From NCBI GenBank assembly GCA_026413225.1, contig CM048554.1, forward strand, positions 12,065,463 through 12,129,462: a stretch of 64,000 nucleotides of DNA, written 5' to 3'. A program made the translations under genes and the position numbers. Position 1 is the first letter of the stretch. Each line of letters opens with the position of its first letter. The notes under the pieces were generated by a model. It made no database searches, had not been told where the DNA came from, and worked only from the letters and a program-made list of their open reading frames with translations. Source of the stretch: Otis tarda (taxonomy: Eukaryota; Chordata; Aves; Otidiformes; Otididae). Shown here piece by piece: positions 40,388 to 55,511 of this stretch.

Positions 40388-40800
40388 CTTGTTTGGGGCT
40401 ATGGTTTGCATCCATGCTGAAAACAGCCTTGATACCCCAGGGAATTGTTAGTTCTTGCTGAGCAGTGCTTGCACAGTGCCAAGGGCTGTTCTCCTCCTCA
40501 GCCTGCGCTGCCAGTGAGCAGGCTGGGGGTGCACAAGACGTTGGGAGGGGACACAGTGGGGACATCTGACCCCAACTGACCAAAGGGAAATCCCACACCA
40601 TATGACACCATGCTCAGCAATGAAACTGGGGGAGGAAGGTTTGGTGTAGGCTGCCCTTGCTCAGGGAGTGGCTTGGCAGCGGTTAGTTGCTGGTCAGCAA
40701 TTGCTTTCTTTTGCATCACTTGATTTTGTCCTTGGCCTTTTTTTTTTTTCCTTTCTTTTCTATTTTGTGGCTTTTCCTTTTCACATCTCTGTTTTAAAAT
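40388..40800 (+). mobile_element. Partial avian ERV LTR (sense), head-to-head with the previous LTR
   Basis: The plus strand shows the U3-type sequence 'ctgaaaacagccttgatacc', then 'aggctgggggtgcacaagac' and 'tgaccccaactgaccaaagg', and a degraded TATA region near 40600-40630. The same family, in reverse, fills 63531-64000. About 50 bases of the normal 5' end appear to be missing at the junction with the antisense LTR. The 3' end is lost where a CR1 tail begins. This is an inactive fragment; the family call is from memory. Confidence 0.6.
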
Positions 40801-40811
40801 TATAAAACCGT

Positions 40812-40920
40812 GCTGGGCAACCTGCTCTAGGTGAGCCTGCTTGAGCAGATGTTGGACCAGATGATCTCCACAGGTCCCTTCCCACCTCCACCCTCCTGGG
40901 TGACTCTGTGCTTGGCTTTC
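40812..40920 (+). mobile_element. CR1 LINE 3' tail fragment
   Basis: The sequence 'gttggaccagatgatctcca' followed by 'caggtcccttcccacctcca' and ending 'gtgactctgtg' is the diverged 3' end of a CR1 element in sense orientation. Only about 110 bp remain. Confidence 0.8.
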
Positions 40921-41075
40921 ACCTCAAGCACGGGAACTCAGCCCTGATGCCCGCTGCAAAGGATGCTGGGACAAGGGACCATCCCTAATTCCTCCCTGAG
41001 AACTCATCACAACACCACAGCTCCCCACTCCCAAATACCCACGGGCAGAAGCAGTCAGAAGAGACAAAAGATCAT

Positions 41076-41081
41076 TTTATT
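41076..41081 (-). terminator. Candidate poly(A) signal of the RhoGAP gene
   Basis: AATAAA on the minus strand lies about 700 nt downstream of the last resolved coding exon (41776). It fits a transcript that ends just before the repeat cluster at 39.4-40.9 kb. Confidence 0.45.
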
Positions 41082-41775
41082 GTGGATGTCAGCAGTGGGG
41101 GCCCAGGAGTCACAACTGATCAGCTGGTGAAAATGAATCAGCACCTGCAACAACAAAGTCAGAATGCTCTCCTAAAGGCACGAAGAGGCAGGATTTTGTT
41201 CCCCTTTCTTTAGGGAACACCCTTGACGAGGACTTGATCGTGCCCAGAAGAGAGGGCACTATTGCTGGCGTTGCCTACGGGATGGCTCTGGCTCCACATC
41301 CCCATGGGTGATGCCCTTAGAGACCTGCGTGCGTGCAGAGATGCACAGTGCCCCCATGCCACGCAGCACGGCTCGACGGGCAGCCCCTGTGGAGCTGCCG
41401 TGGACTTCTTTGCAAACCCTGTGCACCACCGTCCCTTGCCGTCCCTGGCCAGCGAGTTGGGCTGCCTTAGAGCGGTGGAGAGAACTGGGAAAGATGGGCA
41501 ACAGAGCCTGGTACACACCTGGGCTTCCTGACCTTCAGCACCTTCCTGCACCTTTTCAGGCCTCTGCGCCTAACACCTTTCTCTCTCTTCTTCCACTTCT
41601 TTTCTATGTCGCGTCTCCTTTCCTCTCGCCACGCCTGTCTTCTCTTTCCCTTTCTTCTCTTTTCCTTCTCCCGGGGAAAGCCTGCAAACCTTTCCAACCC
41701 ACAGTGCTGATAGTTAGGGAAAGCCACCATGTGCTGCACTCACTGCTGGTTTTCACCAAAGCCAGCTCATTTTAC

Positions 41776-44200
41776 CTTCGCTCTTTTGAAAGGCTGGCCA
41801 TTTCTTTTGGGCACCCCAAGGAGTCTGCTGTGCTCTCAGGGGTGGCTTGAGCCAAAGCTGGAGGTACCTACAACAGAAAGGTTGGAGATTGCAGGTGGAA
41901 AGAGACGAGCTGGAGCAGTGAGCCACTCTTGGGCAAATGGCTACCTCAGCTCTCCAGAGGAGATCCCTTTGGCTGCTTTGCATCAGCCACAATGCACTCA
42001 GTCCCCCCACCTCCCCAGAATAGACTTGAGGATGCTCTGACAAAGCAGGACCTGAGCAAAACCCCTCTCAAGTTGACAGCTACTCCTCTCTGTCTTTCTG
42101 CAGGAATTTGGTGGACATTAGATTTGATGAAGCACATGCCCAGTGCATTTGAGACACAACCCTGGCAGTTTACCTTCCTGTGTATCATCCTGGGGGCTGG
42201 AGGAATAACCCAAACACACCCCAGCTCTACTGCCAGGCAGAGCCACAGCAGCGACTTGGCCTTAGCAGAAACTGCCCTCCTACAGCAGACCTGTGGCCAC
42301 AGTGTTTGCGGACCTGACATACCTCTCCCCTTTCAGACTCCACCACTGCATCTCCCCCAGCTTCTGTGAGGACACCCAGACTAGAGGGGAGTGTGTGCTG
42401 CAAGGCTTCTGCCCGCTGCTCGGTGTCTGCTGGGACTGCAGGGACAATGCTTTGCTCTTCCAAAGGCAGATGGAGAAAGAAAAAGCACATGCAGCAAAGT
42501 GACTTGCTGGAAGTGAGAAACTGCTCCAGCAAAACCCACCCAAAGCCCTCTACCATGCTGGTGTTTCAGCCCGGTCTGCAGGCTTCAGCTCATCTTGCAG
42601 AGCAAACCCATGATGCTCTCAGAGGCAGCGGCCAAACAGAGGCCATGGGACAAGCGGGGCCCAGAGGACAACACTGCATGCCCAGCCCCGCTACAGAACC
42701 ACGCTGAAGTTTCTGGCGTCCCAAGCCCCAGCTTGGGACAACCCTCAGGCCCTCCACTTACCTTGGCATTTCTCCGTGGGGGCTGGTGGCTCCTCGGCTG
42801 CTGCACAGGGAAGGTCTGTTGTCTCCTCCCCAAAGATTGCCCTGCAGTTCTCAATCAGAAACTCCACCAGCACCTTCACCTGCACACATCAAACCCTGGG
42901 TCTCAACCCAGCTGCCTGAAAACGGACCAAGCAGCCTCTTCCACTCCTGAGCCTTGCTTCTGCACAGAAGGCTGTGGCTGTGGGGGCTGCGCTTCCAAGC
43001 GGCCCCCCCACCACCACTTGCGCAACGGAGGAGGCATCCAGAGACCTCAGAGCAGCCAAGTTCTGAGGGGCCATGAAGGCTGCAGCCGGCTGCTCCATCC
43101 AGCGTACCTTCTCCGTCACGTGCAGCAGAGTCTCCAGAGGAAGCAGGTCCTCGTTGCCCAGGCTCAGCAGGTTTGGCCCAATGCAGACAGCCAGGTTGCT
43201 GTAGCTCATCTTGCTGCTTGCTGCGTTGTGGCCAATGTGCTGCAGGAGGGACAGCAGCCGCTCCAGGAGGAGGACATTGGCCGCAGGCAACTTCTTGCCC
43301 ACCCTGAGGGAACGGGAACACAGCGGTAACAAAGCAGATGTTGCCCACCACCGCCCCCAGGGCTTGTCCAAGCTTTCCAACTGCTCTCTGCCAGCGCTCT
43401 GGGTTCCTGCTCAACAGGCAGGCTGCTGCCCACACTTACGCTTTCAGCTCTTGCACCTTCTCCTCCTTGCTGCTCTTCTGCATGGCTGCCATCCAGTCTT
43501 CATAGAGGTCAACAACCAGCAGCTTGCCGGGGATGTTGCGCAGGAAGTCCTGCAAGGTCAAGGGCTCCAGCTGAGCCTTGGAACACTGCAGGCCAGCCAC
43601 AAGCAGCCTCAAGCTGCAGGGCAGAAGCCCTCACCTTCAAGATGACAGCCAGCAGCAGCACAGGCTGGCTTTGCAGGTTGACATCCGCACCGTGGTCCAG
43701 GGTCTCCCGCAGCTCCCGATGTGCTGTCCCGCTGGCAGCTCTGCGGAATACGCCCTCCGTTGAGGGCCCTTCCCGCTGCAGGACAGCCAGCAGCTCCTGC
43801 AGGAGAGGCAGCAGGACAGGTGCTGGGCTGAGAGCTGCCTTCCGACAGCGCTGGCCAAACCACTGCCCTACATCCAGCTCCTTGCCTCAGCAAAGGTGCT
43901 GGGACCAGAAGCACGTTGTGGGGCTGAGGAGCCCAGGCCCCCGTCCCTGGAGCTCCGGTGGACAGCCACTGCCTGTCCAGAGCAGGCCTAGGGAGGGCTG
44001 GGGAACCCCGCGTCCAGGCTGGCTTACCTGGATGGGCCGGGGCAGCGTGACGTCCTCCCCGCAGAGGGCTGCCAGGGGCTGCCCAAACAGCACCCTGCTG
44101 CAGCCAGAGCCTGCCTGCCCTGGCGCCGGGGCAGTGGCCGGGCTCCGCCGCAGAGCAAAGGCCCAGGGCAGCCCCTTCCTCCTCCTGCTGCGCCCTCCTG
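41776..44200 (-). CDS. RhoGAP-domain protein, TAGAP/ARHGAP20-like (central and domain exons)
   Basis: Seven minus-strand exons join in frame with GT/AG sites: 44028-44200, 43635-43796, 43440-43549, 43108-43303, 42762-42879, 42323-42435 and 41776-41867. They encode a GTPase-activating domain for Rho-family small G proteins. The first carries RRRKGLPWAF and then LFGQPLAALCGEDVTLPRPI, the entry to the domain in TAGAP and ARHGAP20. GPSTEGVFRRAASG contains the arginine finger. LKDFLRNIPGKLLVVDLYEDW and KMSYSNLAVCIGPNLL carry the conserved lysine and asparagine, and VKVLVEFLIENCRAIFGE closes the domain. An acidic, serine-rich tail follows, as in TAGAP. Introns are very short (about 80-450 bp) and the exons are GC-rich. 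All catalytic positions are kept, so a working GAP is likely. The domain match is secure. The choice between TAGAP-like and ARHGAP20-like is not. Exons beyond 41776, inside the purine-rich 41180-41740 region, are unresolved. Confidence 0.85.
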
Positions 44201-44517
44201 CTACAAAGAAAACCAAGCAAGAGCGCGTCAATGGAGACCACCAGGACAGCGCTCCCGCAACCTGGCCTGCCGGCAGCGCTGGCGTGCCAGCGGGAGAGCC
44301 TGGCCCAGCTTTCGCCCTGCCCTCCTCCAAGCTGGGGACAGCAGCAGAGGCTCCGTGTCCCCGCAGAAGCACGTCCAGCGGCTGCTGCCCAGCGTGTGTC
44401 CTTGCTCCTCCAGGTCACATCCTCCTTTGGGCTGCCCAACCTGCATGGCGACACTCAAGGGACAAGTGAGCACCACTCCACTGCTGGCAGGACCTCTCCT
44501 TTCTTTCCAAAACTCAC

Positions 44518-44584
44518 CTGCTGAGCAGCAAAGGCCCCCTGCGTTGCCAGACGGGACTGTTGCAGCTCCTTGCTTGGGATCAGC
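44518..44584 (-). CDS. Probable upstream exon of the RhoGAP gene
   Basis: A 67-nt minus-strand exon is bounded by a TTGCAG acceptor and a GTGAGT donor. It encodes LIPSKELQQSRLATQGAFAA, which resembles the ARHGAP20 segment just before the RhoGAP domain (there containing the string RLATAQQ). Its end phase (0) does not fit the next resolved exon at 44200, which needs one preceding base. A further small exon between 44201 and 44517 must therefore exist, or one of the two boundaries is off. Confidence 0.5.
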
Positions 44585-44898
44585 CTGCAAGAACCAGGCT
44601 GCACCTTAGAGAGCAGCCCTGCAGCAGAAAGGGCCACCGGCCAGCTGCCCCCCGGCACCAGCAGCCTGAGCGTGGGCAGAGCTGGGACCCTCTGCCCTCC
44701 CGGCCTCTCTGCCTCACACAGCGGCTTTCCTCCCAGTGCCACCAGCCAGGATGTGCCAGCGTTCTTGGTGTCTGCCCAACCCTCTCAGCTCCCCAGGTGG
44801 CACCAAGGGACCCTCCCTCCCTCTCTCCTGCACAAGCTCACCCCACTCCCCGCACATGCCGGCACAGCCAGAGGCGGGTGAAAGGCAGCCATTCTCAC

Positions 44899-44952
44899 CT
44901 TTGCCTGGCCCTCCAGCAGCCTCTCCAGGTTCCCAGTGTTCAATGTCCTCCA
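44899..44952 (-). CDS. Candidate exon of the RhoGAP gene, N-terminal part
   Basis: A 54-nt open segment (18 codons) has a polypyrimidine tract and CAG acceptor on one side and a GTGAGA donor on the other. It reads WRTLNTGNLERLLEGQAK. Phase 0 at both ends agrees with the candidate exon at 45057-45138. I do not recognise the sequence; membership in the RhoGAP transcript is inferred from strand, spacing and phase. Confidence 0.4.
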
Positions 44953-45056
44953 CTGGGCAAGAGAGAAGGAGTGGGAGATGGTGAGCAGCCATGTCCCTGC
45001 TGCTCACCTGGAAGACCAGTGCTGGCAGGCAGGGCCCAGGCCACACAGACACTCAC

Positions 45057-45138
45057 GGCATGGCGGTGGCTCAGCTTCTCCAGGAGCTTGAGCGCGGGGA
45101 GGCGGGTCACTTGGGCTCTTTTGGCTCCTTCTGGTGTC
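45057..45138 (-). CDS. Candidate exon of the RhoGAP gene, N-terminal part
   Basis: An 82-nt segment between a CACAG acceptor and a GTGAGT donor reads TPEGAKRAQVTRLPALKLLE followed by KLSHRHA. Its one-base start phase fits the AG|GTAGGC donor at 45255-45256 of the upstream open frame, and its end phase fits the next candidate exon. The leucine-rich amphipathic look suggests a helix. The family is not recognised. Confidence 0.4.
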
Positions 45139-45255
45139 CTGTGTGCCGGGAAGGGACAGGGAGAGAGCAGGCTGAGCCCCGAGCCACCTCTTCTCTCTTG
45201 GGCCTGCTGCTGCCCAACCATGCCCGCGTGTTCCCGAGGCGCCAGGGGAGCCTAC

Positions 45256-45713
45256 CTGGAAGCGCAGCAGCAGTTGGCCTGGCCCATCCCGCCCGAGACA
45301 GGAGGACCCTTGCCGTGGACACAGGAGGTGTCCCAGCCGGTGACAGTGACGATGGGAAGCTGGGTGCTGGTGTGGGTGCTCAGGCAGAGCTGCCTCTCGC
45401 TGCCAGCGCAGCTCCGTCCTGCAGTCTTTGAGGGCTGCTGGCTCCAACTGCCCAACATTCCCAGTCCAACGGAAAGTGGGCGGGGCCCTGGGGGCACCTG
45501 CCCCGAGGTTCTCTCCAGTGTGGCCATGGCTGGCCTGCAGCAGGGAGCCCAGAGCAGGGCACAGCAGAGGGGAAGGACCACCTCCCTCCACCACTCCTCC
45601 TCTTGCACTAAGGGAACCTCTTCTTTGCTCCAGCCTTTCCCCCAGCTCTCCAGGGCCTGCCACCTCTCAAGGCTGCTTTTGCTGGGAGCATCGTGCCCCA
45701 GGATGACTGCCAC
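45256..45713 (-). CDS. Candidate 5' coding region of the RhoGAP gene, holding the duplicated block
   Basis: A minus-strand frame stays open from an ATG at 45711-45713 to a GTAGGC donor after 45256, with a phase that fits the exon at 45057-45138. Its start contains LGHDAPSKSSLERWQALESW, shared with the copy at 39124-39298. In this GC-rich stretch all three minus frames are nearly open, so openness alone is weak evidence. No PH or Ras-associating domain of the ARHGAP20 type could be seen. The true start codon and any intron inside are uncertain. Confidence 0.35.
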
Positions 45714-45768
45714 AACCTACACCAGCCTCAAGTGCTGCCATGGCCTAGGGAAGGTCAGGATAATTTTA
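45594..45768 (-). repeat. Duplicated block, copy near the RhoGAP 5' end
   Basis: This pairs with 39124-39298 in the same orientation. Identity is near-complete over the first 84 bases and declines toward the far end. The copy here joins a longer open frame, whereas the other one does not. Confidence 0.85.
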
Positions 45769-45919
45769 CGAAGGGGTAAAATAAATCCCAAAAAATGTTT
45801 CTGTAATGTAAGTTCTTGTGGCCATGGAGAACTTGGCATTGCAACTATTTGCGTTGCCTTGTCCTGCACTTGGTCCTGCCTTACAATGCTCTCAGCGGTA
45901 ACGTTCACTTCTCTGCCCA

Positions 45920-46083
45920 GAGAAGTGGTGGATGCCCCATCCCAGAAACATTCAGGCCAGGTTGGACGGGGCTCTGAGCAACCTGATCTGGTTGGAGATG
46001 TCCCTGCTCCTTGCAGGGGGGTTGGACTAGATGACCTTTAAAGGTCCCTTCCCACCCAAACCATTCTATGATTCTATGATTTT
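45920..46083 (+). mobile_element. CR1 LINE 3' end fragment (sense)
   Basis: The sequence runs from 'gaagtggtggatgccccatc' through 'ggttggactagatgaccttt' to the terminal repeat 'attctatgattctatga'. It is the extreme 3' end of a CR1 copy and lies just 5' of the minus-strand RhoGAP gene. Confidence 0.93.
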
Positions 46084-49000
46084 AGGGGGGAAGCCGCGGC
46101 TGAGGTTTCCAATCAGCAGCTATGCAGCGTTGCCTCCTTCTTAGCAAGGAGGTCCCTAAGCCATCATGCTTGGTCAGGGCTGTGTGTGGCTTTCTCTGGA
46201 TTCCCTGTGCCCATGCATAGGGCATCCACAGTCAGTCCCATCCTCTGTGGGCAGGTCTCCCTAGGCCACTGCAATAAGGATTACAAGTGCATCTTTTCTC
46301 TTTCAAAAATGGGAAGGCCACCTCTTGTTAGGGAGAAAGCGGATGGACAGCAGTCACTAATAATTTAAAATGTACATAGAAAGACCTTCTCACATGCTGA
46401 TTCTTAAGGATAAAAGCCTTTTTGCAGTTGTCTTCTACATCCTCTAGTAGATGTATATAGGCATGATGCATCATGGTCACAAATGCTCACATTTAAATTC
46501 ATGAGGTTTGCCTGCAAATCACAATATTTTAAAAATAAATATATATAAAAAGTAGTCCTTTTTACTTGCCACTAGATTTCAGTTCTTAGGAAAGTAGACA
46601 CATTTTCAAATTGCTAGAATTTACCTATTTAAAAAAATGCTAGACATTGCCTCTTCAGGAAAAATAAATGTGTGAAAAAAATAAAAGCCAGGTACCTGGG
46701 AAAGGACAAGTACCTCCAAACTGAAACTGAAAGAAAAAAGACCCACATCATGAGATGCATGATAAAATTGTTGAGCTACAGTAATACTAAAGAAGCCTCA
46801 AACAAGACACACCAGGAAAGATCAGCCTCTGAGTCATAAAAATAGTCTGTCCGCTGGGGATGCCTGCAGCTCCCGCCACGACTCTGCAGGTATTACCTCT
46901 GCCCACCCCATGACTTTGGACATCACTTCTCCGTAGAAGGGACTGGAACAGCTGAAAGATCATGAACATGCAACAGCCTTCAACCAGCAACTAACGACTT
47001 ATCTGACCTGCCTTTATGTACACACCTTTGGTTCCTGGTGCAGACTACAGTAAACAACCTGCAAGACAAATATTCCTGATACGCATGTGTCCTGCACCAG
47101 ATGTGCAGCACTTCTGTGTGCGAACAAATGACTCAGTCACCAGGACCATCTCCTTAAACACCACTTTACACAATCTCTGTTACTGAGAGCCCCAGAAAAC
47201 TGACTTCACTGGATTCATGCACAGCCAGAGCTTGAACCCCTAAGGGCAAGACTCAGACCAGAACAATTCAAGGGGCAACAGGAAGCAAGGAAGCCACATG
47301 AAATAAATGTCAGGGGTGGGGGGTGGTGCTGGATTGCCTTCTCCATCCATGAAGATGTGACAGCGCTAGCCCATGAAAGCACACAGGCGTGCTAAACACC
47401 CTCCCCACACTGTCCGTACCGATAACTGTCATTTGCCTTTCCCACGGGTGAGCGTGGGAGGGCAGGCTTGTGAACATTTCCACAGGTACGTAGCACCCCA
47501 CACTTTAGACTCTGTGTGCAGTGCCAGGGGAATCTGTCCTCGGGACACTGTGAAGCCATGTGGCAAGAGGGAAAGTACATCTCCCACTCAGCGTACAACA
47601 TCTCCCACTCTGCTCTCCAGCGCCTTGCAACACACCATCAGCACTGTCCTCTGCCAAGCCCTGCCTTGGGCACTCCCCAGGGCAAATTCACACAAGGCTG
47701 GGTTTGGTCTCTCAGACTTCTGCTTGTGGATTTGCAGTGGCAAAGCTGCAAAGGTCAAAAAACCTCACCCAACCCAAATAATTGTTTATCAGCACTGCAG
47801 TTCTACTGCAGTAATTCTGAAAAGGAGGAAATCCTCTGAACTATTACACACTTGGCTCCAAACACTGAATCGAACTTATTCCCAGACTTTCTCCTCTATC
47901 ATATTACTCAGCTTTTTCCGACTCTTACAAAAACCAGGACTTCACTGCCTTGCCACCCAGAAACCAAAGGAAGCTTCCATGAAACCAGCAAACACCTCCC
48001 ATCTTCTCACCAGTGTCATTAAAAAAGCAAAACAAACCAGAGAGGTTGTACAAGTCAGCCTATAAACCCAGGCGTGAGGAGAGCAATGTCAGTGGTAATG
48101 GGGCAAGAAAGGCAGGGCAATTATACCACACCAAAATTGCGATCATGCTGCATTCCTTTCCAGTGAAGGCCAGCTAAGAATTAGGTACACCTTTTTAAAT
48201 CATCAAAGGGAGTGGCTGGAAGATACAAGGTGCTGGGATAAAGATGAAGTTCTGGGTTTGCCAGTTCTCGGCAATGGCTTTGGTGGCTGGGCTGGGCGTG
48301 TCATTAACTGTTCCCAAACGATGTTCACACAATGTCGCTTTTTTTTAATCTTTATATAACTTTATTTCTGTATTTCAAGAGTACCTGGCTCCCACTGAGC
48401 AAAGGGCTGTACAAACCCAGAAGCAAAAGACAATACCTATCCACAAGGTTTTTTTGTACTTGGTCAACCAGTCAAATTCAGTAACTTTTACTTCAGCACT
48501 ACTTCAGTGGAGCACAAACATTTACCATGTTGCTCCAGCTACTACCACGAGGTCTGCAAGCTCAGGTCCTCAAGCATGAAACCTCACGAGCTTGCCTGTG
48601 AGAAGGCTGGTACAAATACTGAATGGGGCCCATTTCCTGCAGACGATTTAAGAAGGACTGCATGGGTGAGGGAACACATTTGGCTCAGACCACTCCCTTT
48701 TTCAGAAGAACAAGTGTAGGAGCTTAGAAGGCAGCACTCACCCTGCAGCCCTTTGCAGAGGGGAACCTGCTGGGAAGCTGGGTCTTGAGGAAGCTCTTCC
48801 ATGGGTGGGAAGCAGAGTACTGCCCAGAAGCAAAACCCTGCTGCACAGACCGCTGGGCAGTCCAGAGGCAGGTAGTCCTTTTCTGCTGGAGAACACCTCC
48901 CTAGGAGAAACCACAGGAGCTGCCATCACACCGGCAGGACAGCGGCACACAGAGGCAGAGCTCCTTCTCTGCCTGCCTCACTTTGTTTCTGGTGCAAACA

Positions 49001-50559
49001 GGATTTTCAATGTTCTCCTGGGCTGTTATGGGGTGAGAGGAGAACACGGCATAGAAACAGAAAGGCACAGACTACCAGCGCCTTAAAAACACGGGAACGT
49101 CCTCCTCCATCGTAACTTCATACTGCAGGTTGTTCCAGTCAATCTTTCCATGGCCAACAAAACAAACGTTGCATTTGTGCTAGTTTTCAGAAAACATGCC
49201 AAAAAAGACAAACACAAGGCAAAGCAGCTAGCCAAATGGCCAAGTCTTGCTATTTAATTATTTCAAAATGAAAAAGTTCCATTTAAACCAGCTACAAAAC
49301 AAAGACATAATGACAACCTCTCTCCTCACAAGAATTCATGCTTTGGCACAAACAACTGGCTGGCCTGATTTTGTGTCCAATAAATTTAATCTTATCTAAT
49401 AAAGTGGCTCCCTGTACAGCAAAGGAAAAGACGAGGTGTTCTGAAAAGAGCTCTTTGGGCATCGTGTAACAGTGTACCACTACATAAAAATAAAAAGCTT
49501 TGGGAGACTTCTGTTCTCTCTTAGGCCAACAGAAGAAAAAAGCGTAACGCAGCTGGCATCAGCACTGGTGAGGTGAGCAGCACACGGGAGCTGACAAAAC
49601 CATCCAGCTAACTCCGGTTCCTCTTTGTGGTGAATTTGTGAACATGCTCAACTCACCACTCCAAAGCCAACTGTTTGTCATGTGCGATGGTTTCATGTTA
49701 CTGTGCTGTTTACGAATTCAGTCTCCTGGCAGTGTTTGAGGAAGGTGCTTTTCCATGTGGTGACGGCTGACACACAGTGTTTTGGCATGAAGAAAACAGT
49801 GCAGTGGTTTTCCTATGCTGAGATGTGGGCTACAGGGATGCCCGCTGCCTTCGTGTCCAGCTGTGCTGGTACAACTGAAGAAGCCATGACTTCTGTACAT
49901 GACTTCCAGCAGAGCTCTATGCACAGACATAAGCTTTTATGAGCCATCTCCAGCCAGGCATTGCAAGATGAAAACATCCCCAAATTAGTGGGGACTACTG
50001 AAAAAGTAACCAAGCATCTAAACACTTGCACAATCTGTACTTGCTCTCAGTAGCTCTTGATTTCTCAAATGGCATCACCTACTGATTGTGAGCGTTTCCC
50101 AATGGACACACACTGTCCTATTGAAACCCTAAATATTGCAGTGACTTAGCATCTTCCACTCCACTTTACTCGAGGTGAGTAATTAATCCTCACAGCGCCT
50201 CAGAGGAGGAAGGACAGTGACATTCACCAACCCAGCCCAATGTGCAGGTAAGAGGCACGAAAAGCCAAGCGACCCGTGCGAGGTCCTGCAGAAAGCAGGC
50301 CAAGCCCAATCGCTGTGTCACGTCACTAAAGAGATATTCATGCCACTAAATCCCGGTGGCGAGGAAGTAAGAAGAAAGGCTTCCTCGACCCTCCCTCCTC
50401 AGGACCCTAAACTCATCAACAGGATCATTACAGCATGCTTGCCGGGACAAGTCATTTCTGCCGTGGTAAAGGCGAGGGATTCCTGGCATTGCACGGTGGC
50501 CGCGAGCAGGGCTGGTGGCCTCGGTTGGAGCAGGGGACACCCACAGACACCGCCACGTT

Positions 50560-50560
<1 letters not shown>
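46084..50560. other. Intergenic stretch between the RhoGAP gene and LGALSL
   Basis: No supported exon. A plus-strand open frame of 230 codons at 47373-48065 has no recognisable domain, no splice support and unremarkable composition; I treat it as chance. A possible old repeat at 48355-48440 is listed separately. Confidence 0.45.
48355..48440. repeat. Possible ancient amniote interspersed repeat
   Basis: The phrase 'cctggctcccactgagcaaa' followed by 'gggctgtacaaacccagaag' and 'caaaagacaatacctatcca' resembles an old amniote repeat often seen in reptile and bird genomes. It is short and diverged, and the family is not assigned. Confidence 0.3.

Positions 50561-55511
<4,951 letters not shown>

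Noticed and set aside
44560-46041. 493-codon open frame on the plus strand
   Set aside because: It lies antisense to the RhoGAP gene in GC-rich DNA where stops are scarce, has low-complexity Ser/Pro composition, runs into a CR1 tail and has no recognisable domain.
47373-48065. 230-codon open frame on the plus strand
   Set aside because: No domain, no splice support and no match to any family I know; overlapping frames are also partly open.
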